From NCBI GenBank assembly GCA_009760885.1, contig CM019701.1:13847963-13911962 (forward strand): a DNA stretch of 64,000 bases, read 5' to 3'. Numbering within the stretch: the first letter of the stretch is position 1; every line of letters starts with the position of its first letter. The notes beneath the pieces were generated by a model that saw nothing but the letters and a program-made list of their open reading frames with translations, did no database searches and was not told the origin of the DNA. Shown piece after piece: positions 26,825 through 37,270 of the stretch. A program made the translations under genes and the position numbers. The DNA comes from Achatina immaculata. Its lineage: Eukaryota; Mollusca; Gastropoda; Stylommatophora; Achatinidae.

Positions 26825-27614
26825 ATGTACCGGTTCCATGTACGGATCAACTTACCTGTAAACCACGATCATGATAATTTCCTCTGTACCGTCTTTTCAT
26901 ATTATTCACACTAGAAATTGAGTTTCTGTGGCTCTGGTTACTATATCAAGTTGCTATTTCAGTTTCTGGTGTTTTTACAATGTAGAACATGCAGTATCTG
27001 GTATTACTGTCATTGCTTCACTGACAACTAACGATCAGCAAATATGGACAAGTTTTCTGGACGGCACGTTATACAATGGCGAAGACAAGGAGATTTTTTT
27101 CTTTCTTTTGTGTGTGTTATTAATTTCTCTTGGGAAAGAGGCTAAACTGAGAAGGATGAGGAGCCCTGAATTAAAATCCCACGTATACAGTATATGGTTT
27201 CCGCTTTAGGCTTCTCCTAAAACTAGGTCTCTTTTAAAAAAAACTGGATATTCTCATATATTTGCGGTAGGTTTAATCAAATAAGAGATCTGATATAAAA
27301 CCTTATCAGATAACAGTATTCACGCGCACGCATTGGAGCATCGTATGTCAGCTCTGATATCAGAGACTTTGGTTACATGCCTGACATACACAAGCAAACC
27401 ATCACCTCGCTAGTAACGTGACCATATATACAAACTAAAACGTCTGTATTCTCATATATTCCTCTCACGTCTCGTCTGATGCTCAGAGACCGCTTTAGTA
27501 TCATGCTGTAGTTTTTCATTATAACATCATGCATGTCTGTCTAGTAAACTTACAATCCATGTCTTTTTTTTTTCCTCTACGTACAGGCAAGCAGTTTTCA
27601 TGGGTCCCACTTAC
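26822..27614. other. Intronic sequence with a weak exon candidate
   Basis: On the minus strand a good donor (cag then gtaagttg, intron from about 26854) follows a short open frame that could start ATGAAAAGACGG, but no convincing acceptor or promoter is visible. Otherwise unrecognised. Confidence 0.3.
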
Positions 27615-27653
27615 CTTGGCTTTATCAATTATTTTGTGCACACTTCTAGGTAA
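27615..27653 (-). CDS. Putative 39-nt exon
   Basis: Read from 27653 down it gives LPRSVHKIIDKAK in phase 0 to 0. It is preceded by a strong polypyrimidine tract and acceptor (ttctattgcttgtctcag) and followed by a consensus donor gtaagt. The splice sites are among the best in the window, and the phase fits the putative exons on both sides. I do not recognise the peptide. Assignment to the channel gene is inference from strand, position and phase. Confidence 0.35.
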
Positions 27654-27924
27654 CTGAGACAAGCAATAGAATATTGGGGGAAAAAAGCTAATCTAACACT
27701 ACACGCCGGGTGGCCTAAGTTAATTCCGTCAGTTAAGCAATCGTGCCTCTCAACTTCTGGGAATTTCTAGTAGACCTAACGTTTTCTATTTGATTTCACT
27801 TCATAGGTCACGTTGTCCGACCTTCACCTACGATGTCTCATCGTGTCGTCCTAAGCTCATAGTTTCCCTCTTTTCAGTTACGCGGCTGATTACACCGCAA
27901 CATTTTTTGTGTATTATTGTATTA

Positions 27925-28049
27925 TTGCGGAACATGCCAAGTGAGATATCGCATGAACATTTGTGTGATAAAAATTTAACATAATACATTCCTGAGAACA
28001 AAAATATAACATAGCATCAGCCGTGAGATAAAATTATAACATAATACTG

Positions 28050-28110
<61 letters not shown>
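27925..28110. repeat. Short minisatellite and (GA)n microsatellite
   Basis: Three imperfect units of about 45 bp containing ataaaa-tataacata run from about 27960 to 28045, then (GA)n at 28053-28110. Confidence 0.8.
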
Positions 28111-28112
<2 letters not shown>

Positions 28113-28163
28113 GTGCATCGTATTCATTGATTCTTTTCAATTTTTATCTTGTAACCGCCTCTT

Positions 28164-28436
28164 GAAGAGGGCTGGCTAGTAAAGAGGATTAAAGAGAGAA
28201 AACTTAAATATTTTGGACACATTAAACGTCATGATAATTTAGAGAAGACCGTCTTGGAAGGATACATAATGGGAAAAAGAAAGAGAGGAAGACCAAAACG
28301 AAGATGGCTGCAAGACATCGTTGACGATCTGCAAATGGATGCATCAGCGGCAGGCCATCTTACTCACAACCGAGAGGCCTACAGTAGTGCTGTTATGGAG
28401 GCAAAGTTCCGCAAGGGGCATGCAAATGAATGAATG
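28164..28436 (+). mobile_element. BovB-like RTE 3' end with 11-bp target-site duplication
   Basis: Flanked by aaccgcctctt at 28153-28163 and 28437-28447. The frame is fully open from the first base: EEGWLVKRIKERKLKYFGHI, then GKRKRGRPKRRW, ending KFRKGHANE and TGA. The tail is aatgaatgaatga. The motif order and tail fit the BovB/RTE group. The open frame suggests this is one of the youngest insertions in the window. Confidence 0.9.
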
Positions 28437-28447
28437 AACCGCCTCTT

Positions 28448-28944
28448 ACCATGTATTCACAGAAAAAAAAGGTGTAATATAAAAACCAGGTAACGAACGT
28501 ATCTGATTATAAGAAACAGAAAGCCTGGGCATGAAGGAGTAACATTTCTTCCTCAGATAACGCGATATATCCTAGTATGTGTGACCACCTAGAAACTTAT
28601 CTCTGACACTCTAACCAGACCTCTGGATTTCACTTTCTATAACTATCACAAATGTGAAACATCTTTATTTTTGTCTTTGTGGAGAATACTGAAGTTTGTG
28701 GAGACATTTCCTGTCCTGGCCTGGGAGGTGATTTGAGAAATGCTCTCTCGCTCTCTCTCTCTCCACGTAGAACTAATCCTTCCTCTGGACTCTGCTGATC
28801 ATGCCAACAAAGGCAGAACAACGTTTGAAATATTTTATCAGAAGACAGATGCACCAGTCATCAGGAAACACATTAACATCGACCGTCGTATCGTCCCTTC
28901 CTTCTAGAGGGACTGAATTCATGTCTCTGCCCTTCTGGTTTTCT
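28448..28944. other. Intronic sequence, no feature recognised
   Basis: A short (CT)n tract at about 28740-28762; otherwise nothing recognised. Confidence 0.4.
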
Positions 28945-29300
28945 TCAGAGTTTGTTCCTTAAGTTTTTAAATCCTTTTTACCCACTTTTGTTCCTTACGT
29001 TTTTTTATCCTTTTCACAAACTTTTGTTCCTTACGTTTTTTTATCCTTTTCACAAACTTTTGTTCCTTACGTTTTTTTATCCTTTTCACAAACTTTTGTT
29101 CCGTACGTTTTTTTTATTCTTTTCACCCACTTTTGTTCCTTAAGTTTTATCCTTTCTATCCAGCTGTGCTCCTTAAGCTTTATCCTTTCCATTCACCTTT
29201 GTTTTTTTATCCTTTTTTCCCATCTTTGTTCTTTATAAGTTTTGAAATCCTATCCACCCACCTTTGTTACTTAAGTTTTTTTTATCCTTTCCACCTATAG
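28945..29300. repeat. T-rich minisatellite, about 36 bp, nine to ten units
   Basis: Repeats of ttttgttccttacgtttttt plus atccttttcacaaac, nearly identical at 28985-29110 and degenerating to the right. Confidence 0.9.
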
Positions 29301-29417
29301 AAAAATGGAGAGAAAACTTGCAAATCTGAATAACTGAAATCGTGCATAATGCCAACTTCGAAGCGTCCTTAATGCACGCAAATATGCACGATATACACGG
29401 AAGCTACAGCTGGGTAT

Positions 29418-29560
29418 TTTATTAACTAGAGCTAGATAAAATGTAATACGCTTTAGTAACTAAAGCTAGATAAAAATGTAATAAATTTTATTAACTAAAG
29501 CTAGATAAAAATGTAATACGTAATACTTTTTTAAAACTAAAGCTAGATAAAAATGTAACA
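29418..29560. repeat. Four-unit repeat of about 40 bp
   Basis: Contains four copies of actaaagctagataaaaatg (the first with minor changes). Confidence 0.85.
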
Positions 29561-29671
29561 CAAAGAAAAGGGCCTACATTTTGCTGTTACCAGAAGAAGG
29601 ACCCATGAAAACTTTGTCTGGGTTACTTAGCTACAGATGAATGTAGGAATATGACAGCCGGTACTAATACC

Positions 29672-30448
29672 AAGTGAGGGCTAGTCTCAATGTTTCTCTT
29701 ATGATTTCACTTATTGCAGGTTAATTTCATGATTTCACTCATTTCAATGTTAATCTCATGATTTCACTCATTTCAAGGTTAATCTCACGATTTCACTCAT
29801 TTCATGGTTAATCTCATGATTTCACTAATTTCAAGATAAATGGTTTCACTCATTTCAAGATTAATTTCATGACTTTCCTTATTTCATGATTAATCTCATG
29901 ACTTTACGGTTATCTTCACGATTTCATTCATTTCAAGATTAATCTCATGATTTCACTCATTTCAATACTAATCTTATGATTTCACTCATTTCAAGACTAA
30001 TCTCATGATTTCAGTCATTTCAAGATTAATCTCATGATTTCACTCATTTCAAGATTAATCTCATTATTTCACTCATTTCAAGATTAATCTCATGATTTTG
30101 CTCATTTCAAAGGTAATCTCACGATTTCACTCATTTCACGGATAATCACATGATTTCACTCATTTCAAGATAAATGGTTTCACTCAGTTCAAGATTAATC
30201 TAATGACTTTCCTCATTTCAAGATTAATCTCATGACGTTACGGTTATCTTCATGATTTCACTCATTTCAAGATTAATCTCATGATTTCACTCATTTCAAG
30301 ATTAATCTCAAGATTTCGCTCATTTCAAAATTAATCTCATTATTTCATTCATTTCAAGATTAATCTCATGATTTCACTCATTTCAAGATTAATCTCATGA
30401 TTTCACTCATTTCAAGATTAATCTCATGACTTCACTCATTTCACCTGG
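29672..30448. repeat. 29-bp minisatellite, about 26 units
   Basis: Unit: attaatctcatgatttcact plus catttcaag. A degenerate block (atggtttcactca, then a gttatcttca variant) appears twice, at about 29835-29925 and 30170-30260, showing a higher-order duplication. Confidence 0.95.
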
Positions 30449-31252
30449 TGTGTATAGTTTAAATTACAAGGGAAGGTAAATGACGCACACAAGCTCAATT
30501 AAAAACAAAATGTCCTTGCCCTTTAAGCGTACGTGTACTTTCTCATATACTCGATGAATGCTGCACTTGCCGGTGAAAGCGCAGAAAGTCTGGACCTCAC
30601 GTCAGCCTCAAGGGGGTGACGCGCAGGAAAAATAAACATTGAACCCGCCTTAAAACAACTATTCCATGTCAGCTTCTAACTACTTTTGTCCCGCACGGCG
30701 AGGGTTCCTGTTGTTAGTATGTACTCAGTATTCGATTCGAATTCGTATGCTACCGAATAATGACCAAATCAGAACATTCGTATTCTATAACATAAGAGTC
30801 TTCATTTTTTTTTTTTTACCCTTATGTTATATATAAAACCGCGACTCAGGCACGCAAGAATTCTGGACAGAAATTTAGGAAAGGACTCTCGACATGAAGT
30901 AGTATACGACCATGTCTGAGCTTTGAATGCACTGGTTCTGAACACTCCGTAAACTAGGTAGCTCTAATTAGGAGGACAAAACAAACAAAATAATGAGAAG
31001 AAAGAATACAACAACAGACCTATCTCCCTTTTAAAAATAGCTTTCGTTTTCATACTAAAATTTTAGCTTGAAACTTTCCCAAAAATATAAGACTCTAAAC
31101 AACCGTCGGCATCATTATGCAGTTGCTCATAAACAAGAACTTGAATCAAGCGGCTAGAATGTGTTGTAGTAGTTTATTTTCCTTTATTTAACCCTTTTAT
31201 ATCTTCTATTAACTAATCTGTTTGCAGTATCGCCATCCAAATCAATTTAACA
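30449..31252. other. Intronic sequence, no feature recognised
   Basis: Includes a somewhat GC-richer patch at about 30560-30720 with no visible open frame bounded by splice sites. Confidence 0.35.
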
Positions 31253-31411
31253 CAGTGGTTCCTCATACTGCTGTCCAAGAGACAAGTCCCGATTATTTAG
31301 AATATCAAAATGTGTGACGGCTTTTAACGCAAACACCAAGTGAAACGGGTGTGTAAGGTGGGGCAGGAAGCAGAGGGTTATCATTTGAGTGAAAAGGTTT
31401 GAAAACCGCTG
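31253..31411. mobile_element. Possible short hAT-type MITE
   Basis: A 159-bp interval with imperfect terminal inverted repeats: cagtggttcctcatact on the left and cagcggttttcaaacctt on the right (reverse complement), the usual hAT consensus start. The 8-bp flanks match at only about half the positions, so the insertion is old or the call is wrong. Confidence 0.5.
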
Positions 31412-31660
31412 CTTCAGAAGATGGGCAGGTCAACAGTTAACCTGTCCTACAGCAGTTACAGGTTCAAATAAGTTGATAAGGTTGACTCGCAGCATGACCA
31501 CATACAAATTACATGTAACTGAGTCGGAATGTATAATCGCTATGTTCTTATTGTACTAAATCGTTTTATGGAATGACAAGAACAAGGTAGGAGCTGTCTG
31601 AGCAAAATGTAGACAAACATAAGACACAATCCCTCTTGAGGTGACGCCAAATAAGCCTTC

Positions 31661-31698
<38 letters not shown>

Positions 31699-32825
31699 GC
31701 GCATAAGGCACGACATTCATCCATCTTTCTCTCGCTCTCTTTTTGTTATCTTTTCTCTGACCTGTCTCAGAAAGTTTCTCAGCAAGTTGGTGTTTGTCTC
31801 TCTGAATCCCTTCCTTCTTTAGGGATACTATTCATTTCCTGTCTCTGTCCTCTAGTCTTTTTCATGTACATCACGTGGCTGACCCGATGTCATCTTCTTA
31901 GCTTGATTTCAAGGCTCCTAGTGTTTGTTCCTGTGGGTTGTTTGATTCCCTTACTATTGTGTCATACTTCCGGTCTATACAGAAGACATTTTCTGACCGA
32001 ACCTTCACAAGGTCTTCTGTTTAGTTAAAAACTATAATTCTTGGATATGTGTTGCAGCTTATTGACTATGAAGTTTGCTCTCCTAATTCTCTGCTTGACA
32101 CACTTTAAAAGAATTGGCATTTGTAAACAGTGGTTTCTCTGGTTAAATGAACTCTCCCGCTGATTTAAAGTTCTATTTCTGGGTAGGACGTTCCTAAAAC
32201 TAATATTTACACTGTCTATTATGGTCAAACACAATGATGCATCTGGTGTGCAGATAATTACTTCCGCCCTTATATAGTTGTGAAGGTGTCTGTAAGTGCA
32301 AACGCCCGCGTCTCAAGAATTAATGAGGCCTTCTTCTGAAACTGGAATCTTCCGCTGCGCTAGGTACTATAGAAAATGTAGAACAAGAATTAGATGATTT
32401 CTGTACATTTTTTCCTGCGGTTCCTGGTGAAGGCTTTGTGGAAGGAATATTGGCTTACTCTTAAATGTTTACTTCTTCCATCTTCCTTGTTTGTGGAAAA
32501 CCGTTCCTTTCATTATTATCCACATTAAATGAATAAACAGGCGAGACATATTTTGCATAATTCAACACGGAAACTGATACATCATTAGCTGTGCCCTGAC
32601 GTACGTCTTTAATGTCATAGCAAATGCCTTCTACCAGCAATACTAGTGTTTCTACACTGTAATAATGGGATTCCGCATGCTTTTTTTTTCTTACATCATA
32701 TTTCCTGGAAATATCAGACGGTAACAGGGCATCCTGGGAAAAACTACAATACTACATTACCAACAACAAAGATATCGCAATGTAAATGTTCACACAGATG
32801 AAGCTAAATTCTGGAATTTAGAATT
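31412..32825. other. Intronic sequence with (CAT)n and a possible LINE relic
   Basis: A (CAT)n run lies at about 31665-31696. The minus strand of 31690-32000 has a tail-like pattern (LRRW..., AEKLSETGQ, RERWMNV) ending at the microsatellite that may be a heavily decayed LINE end. Not firm. The rest is unrecognised. Confidence 0.35.
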
Positions 32826-33420
32826 AATATTATTATTATTATTATTATGTGGCGTGCCGGATAGCGTTGACGATCACGCTTCCCCATCTTGTTCAGTCCT
32901 TGGTGTTTCCGATGAATTCAGATACTTTTCTTTTCTCATGTCACTTGCTCAGTCCACTGAGATATTTTTCTCCTAGTTTTTCTCGCTTTTCCCCTTGTAT
33001 TTTCCAGTTATTACCAAGTTCTATAATTTCTTTCTTCTCATGACATATCGAAGAAATTTTGACTGTTCTTTTTTCTTATCATGTTAAGTGGGTTTCGTTG
33101 TTCTGAAATTCTTTAAGGACCTCTTCCTTTGTTTTTCTGTCTGTTCAAGGTATTTGTTGCATCTTTCGTCAGATCCACGTCTCTGTTGCTTTCAGTTTCT
33201 TTATCATGTTCTTTTGTTGACTGTCCAAGTTTCATAACCTTTTGGCAATATTGGCTGTATGTAGCACTGTAGTACTCTTTTCTTCCGTTTTAAGGACTTA
33301 TCTGTAACTTTTTCATCTCATAAATGTCTTCACTCGTGCACCTGCAATCAGCTGTTACTATTCTTCCAAGACACCAGAATGTCTGGTTCTTTTTCTGCAG
33401 AATGTACTGTTAATGTATAG
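32826..33420 (-). pseudogene. Non-LTR retrotransposon C-terminus, third family
   Basis: On the minus strand the last frame reads GLSK-stop-HEKRKVSEFIGNTKD, then TRWGSVIVNAIRHAT and a stop at about 32849, followed by a (TAA)n tail at 32826-32848. This resembles the K-D-R-x-x-W-R-x-x-I-x-N-A ending of many LINE ORFs. Upstream, blocks resembling TDRKTKEEVL are split among frames. Confidence 0.75.
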
Positions 33421-33536
33421 TCGGGGAAGTTAGAAAATTTGATCTAAACATTCAGAAACATATCTAGGTCACAAATGGCGTTAGTACTATGGTCAAATTT
33501 GGTGCACTGGTCAGTTGCGAACATTGCTTATTATAT

Positions 33537-33585
33537 GTACATGGCACAATTCTTAGTCAGTAGAGACAACATCACTTGTGCTACG
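33537..33585. repeat. Isolated 48-bp minisatellite unit
   Basis: One unit (gtacatggca ... tcagtagagacaacatcact, ending tgtgctacg) of the array that resumes at 34717. It marks the left side of the Penelope-like insertion. Confidence 0.9.
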
Positions 33586-34716
33586 GATAGTGTAGTATAG
33601 CGTTGTGGACGCCGTAGATGCAACATTTGCCCGTTTGTTGTCGAGGCTAGCCAGATCTCCTTCCCTAAGTCCACGTTATCAGTTCAGGAGGGCTTCACCT
33701 GCACTTTACGCAATGTTATTTATACTATTATGTGCAAACGTTGTGATATGAAGTATATAGGGGAGACCGGTTTACGCTTAGGAGATCGTTTTCGTCAACA
33801 TCTTAACACCATTTCTAAGAGGGCTTGGACACTTGTGGCTAAAAGTTTTCGCCTTAGCAACCACAGGGGAAAACAGGGCATTTCTTTTAGTGTGATTCGC
33901 TATTGTTCTGTTGATGTACTATCTCGGATGGTCCTAGAACAGCGCCTTATTCTCCAGGCTGGTTGTCTCCACCCAGCTGGAATTAACAATGTCTTCAGCT
34001 TCCTTTAACTTCTTTAGTTTTCCACTTATTTTTTCTGTTATTTTTACTCTTTCTTGTTTCTCTCTCCTAGCTTCTTTCCCCTCCCAGCCGCCACCTTCTC
34101 TTCTTCTCTTGTGGCCTACAGGTGTTTATTTCTTCTCCGGGCTTTGTCCTTCATTCACCAGTTTCATATTATCTCCCTGATTCCCTCGCCCCTCCCCACC
34201 ACGATTTGCGTCTCTATCGGCCTACTGGTGTTTACGGACCCTGCTGTTCGTTCCTAGTTCTTCATTCACTATCTCTCCGCTCCCCCCCCCCCCCATATCT
34301 GATTTCTAGCGACCTACAGGTGTCTATTGCCCTTCCCTCCTCCATCCCTACCTGTTTCTATCCCTTTCCCCGCCTCTTATTTCCTATTGATTTTATATGC
34401 TTTCCTTTGTGGTCTCTATGCCTCGTCAATGGGACATGCATTCCTGTTTCCTACTTAGGAGGATGCCACTAAGGTAAGTTGTTCTTTTAGTTATATGTCG
34501 TGTTTTGTTTGTTTATGTATTCCTCGAAAAAGGCTCAAGCCGAAATATTGGATGTTGTATGTTTTTCATTTATACATTCTCATCTTACTCTCATACTTTC
34601 TATTCGTTTTTTTCTCACTTTACTCACTCCCTCTGCCGCCTTGTACAACTGCACCATATACCTCTATCTATCTTTATTATATGAACCAGCTTTACTGCAG
34701 TCGTCATCTATTTTAT
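33586..34716 (+). mobile_element. 5'-truncated Penelope-like element
   Basis: Insert of about 1.13 kb between units of the 48-bp minisatellite. The joints carry cttgtgctacg on the left and tctgtgctgcg on the right, an imperfect target-site duplication. It holds the C-terminal GIY-YIG endonuclease region and a long C/T-rich 3' UTR. In that UTR a cctacaggtgtttat-type motif recurs at about 34113, 34219 and 34310, and a small hairpin motif lies at 34522-34551. The reverse transcriptase is missing. Confidence 0.85.
33601..34008 (+). pseudogene. Penelope-type GIY-YIG endonuclease domain fragment
   Basis: An open frame of 135 codons after an in-frame TAG at the insertion joint. A Cys-rich lead RCGRRRCNICPF comes first, then VIYTIMCKRCDMKYIGETG (GIY/YIG strands), GDRFRQHL (catalytic Arg), LEQRLI (catalytic Glu) and PAGINNVFSFL at the end. 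This layout, with the Cys cluster before YIG and GIN-x-x-FSF last, is that of Penelope-like retroelements. Because the RT is gone, the fragment cannot act as a retroelement protein. Confidence 0.88.
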
Positions 34717-35800
34717 CTGTGCTGCGTACGTGGCACACATCTTAGTAGAGACAACATCACTTGTGCTACGTACATGGCACACATCTTAGTCAGTAGAGAC
34801 AACATCACTTGTGCTACGTATATGGCACACATCTTAGTCAGTAGAGAGAACATCACCTGTGCTAAGTACATGGCACACATCTTAGTCAGAAGAGAGAACA
34901 TCACCTGTGCTAAGTACATGGCACACATCTTAGTCAGAAGAGAGAACATCACCTGTGCTACGTACATGGCACACATCTTAGTCAGAAGAGAGAACATCAC
35001 CTGTGCTAAGTACATGGCACACATCTTAGTCAGAAGAGAGAACATCACCTGTGCTACGTACATGGCACACATCTTAGTCAGTAGAGAGAACATCACCTGT
35101 GCTACGTACATGGCACACACCTTAGTCAGAAGAGAGAACATCACCTGTGCTACGTACATGGCACACATCTTAGTCAGTAGAGAGAACATCACCTGTGCTA
35201 CGTACATGGCACACATCTTAGTCGGTAGAGAGAACATCACCTGTGCTAAGTACATGGCACACATCTTAGTCAGTAGAGACAACATCACCTGTGCTACGTA
35301 CATGGCACACATCTTAGTCAGTAGAGAGAACATCACCTGTGCTACGTACATGGCACACATCTTAGTCAGTAGAGAGAACATCACCTGTGCTACGTACATG
35401 GCACACATCTTAGTCAGTAGAGAGAACATCACCTGTGCTACGTACATGGCACACATCTTAGTCAGTAGAGAGAACATCACCTGTGCTACGTACATGGCAC
35501 ACATCTTAGTCAGTAGAGAGAACATCACCTGTGCTACGTACATGGCACACATCTTAGTCAGTAGAGAGAACATCACCTGTGCTACGTACATGGCACACAT
35601 CTTAGTCAGTAGAGAGAACATCACCTGTGCTACGTACATGGCACACATCTTAGTCAGTAGAGAGAACATCACCTGTGCTAAGTACATAGCACACATCTTA
35701 GTCAGTAGAGAGAACATCACCTGTGCTACGTACATGGCACACATCTTAGTCAGTAGAGAGAACATCACCTGTGCTACGTACATGGCACACATCGTAATGT
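34717..35800. repeat. 48-bp minisatellite array, about 22 units
   Basis: Unit: tacatggcacacatcttagt + cagtagagagaacatcacct + gtgctacg. Because 48 is a multiple of three and the unit lacks stops in one frame on each strand, it yields 441- and 359-codon ORFs (16-residue repeat YMAHILVSRENITCAT). Variants (aga for agt, taag for tacg) are spread along it; units at about 35250-35650 are nearly identical. Confidence 0.96.
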
Positions 35801-36299
35801 ATGCGATGATTTTTTTTTAAAGAAAAAAGGTAAGGCATCTGGGGTGCAAAAGTAGCAGAAGAGAACAACCTGGGCTCGGATAAAGAAGAACTCTGTGAAG
35901 ATGAGGACATGGATACAGCAAAATAAACTGAAGATTTGACAAATAAGGAAACCGACGTTTCTAATCAAACGAGCTTATCTTATTTAAAAAAATATCAACG
36001 AAACTATCAAATATGTGAGTACCTATGTAGAAGCGTTCAGAAAGAAATTCTAAAGAATGAAATCTTGCAAAATTTTATGAAAAAACTGAATATGGCAGCG
36101 TGTGGATAATTTAATGCCATTAATGACATTTCCCATTATGAAAATGATAAGAGAAAAATCACGTAGCCGAGAAAAGTTACATCAACAGAAATCACAGTTC
36201 AGAAACTAATGAACTCTGTAATACAAAGGATTAATGAAATAAGAAATACTACTTCGGTTGAACTCATCTAGTACTTAAACTCTGGTAATATGAAAAGTA
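35801..36299 (+). other. Possible N-terminal part of a hAT relic
   Basis: Contains purine-rich, coding-like stretches (INDISHYENDKRKIT, QKLMNSVIQRINEIRN) interrupted by stops. They may belong to the hAT transposase relic that follows. Confidence 0.35.
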
Positions 36300-36800
36300 C
36301 GTAACTACTCCTGGCCTTCTCCTCTTGTCCAGAAAAGGAACTTTACCCGGAAAGCCAAAAAAAAATATCTTGAGACTATTTAAAAGAATATCAACCAATA
36401 TTTCACAGTCGGAAGGTGAAGAAAGTCAAGACATCCAGGACATTCAGCGATTTAAGACACTGACCGACAAGTTGGAGGCTGCGCAAAAACAAATTCCACT
36501 CTCACAATGATCAGGGCATGAGTAAAGTCTTCATTCAAGAGGTGCAACTGTTCGAGATGACACGCTCAGTGCATGGGTAGTATTTGTTCAAAAGCCGAAG
36601 TTGTTGGATGACAAGCAACAGAAAACCAATGATCACGTACATGTGTGGTGCTCTCAGTAAGATTCCATCAATCTCTGTCGGATACGAAAGAGTATGTTCT
36701 GCTGCTGGACTTCTTATTAGTAAACTGCGAAGCAGACTTACTTATAAAAGTATCGACTACGTCAGCTTCAGCACAAGTTATTGTAAGAATGGTTAACTTC
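36300..36800 (+). pseudogene. hAT transposase C-terminal relic
   Basis: The frame around 36640-36790 reads IPSISVGYERVCSAAGLLIS, then KLRSRLTYKSIDYVSF. This is the hAT dimerisation motif (SERVFS-x-AG-x-x-x-S-x-x-R-x-x-L). Upstream, KPKLLDDKQQKTNDH in a shifted frame fits the preceding linker. Frameshifts and stops make it inactive, and no terminal repeats were found. Confidence 0.7.
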
Positions 36801-37030
36801 TTGTCTCTGTATAGTGTCTTATGTTTATAGAAGTTAAAAAAAAAAGGAATCTGTCTTACTTGTATAGATACTGAAAATGAATAGTTTTACTCTTTCAGTC
36901 GATATTTATTTCTTGTAAAATATTTCATAAATGACAGAAAAAGTTGAAATGATAAACAGTGCTTACCACTGTAAGTAATAAAATATTAGCTCAAGTATAA
37001 AATACGTCTAAAAAAAATTATAATCAATTC

Positions 37031-37270
37031 TCAGTTCCTGGGAATATAGCACAACTTCCCAGTAGCGAGCGGAAATCCCGGGATGAAATTTATACAAAGC
37101 ACATGGCTCATTTCATCTAACAGGACATTTTTGTATGCGTTGGTGGTTTGTGTAAATTGCCCAGCATGATTGTGGCAAACCGCTTCACCTGTGACTGATT
37201 CTATCAGAACATCCACGATACATTCTGTGAAATAGGACGTTTTGTGGTTTGGACGCTGCGCAAACACCAC
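37031..37270 (-). pseudogene. Unidentified decayed dispersed ORF, copy 2
   Basis: Open for 79 codons: RPNHKTSYFTECIVDVLIES, then VTGEAVCHNHAGQF and YKNVLLDEMSHVLCINFIPG. It shares the ESGE/NHAG block with 2254-2490. The family is not recognised; being dispersed argues for a mobile element. Confidence 0.4.

Noticed and set aside
26821..26900. Possible first coding exon of the channel (ATGAAAAGACGG ... donor gtaagt)
   Set aside because: The donor is good, but there is no acceptor or promoter evidence and no similarity to a KCNT N-terminus.
34495..35820. 441-codon plus-strand ORF and 359-codon minus-strand ORF of 16-residue repeats
   Set aside because: Both come from a 48-bp minisatellite with no stops in the relevant frames. 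No start context or family signal, and being open on both strands points to an artefact of period.
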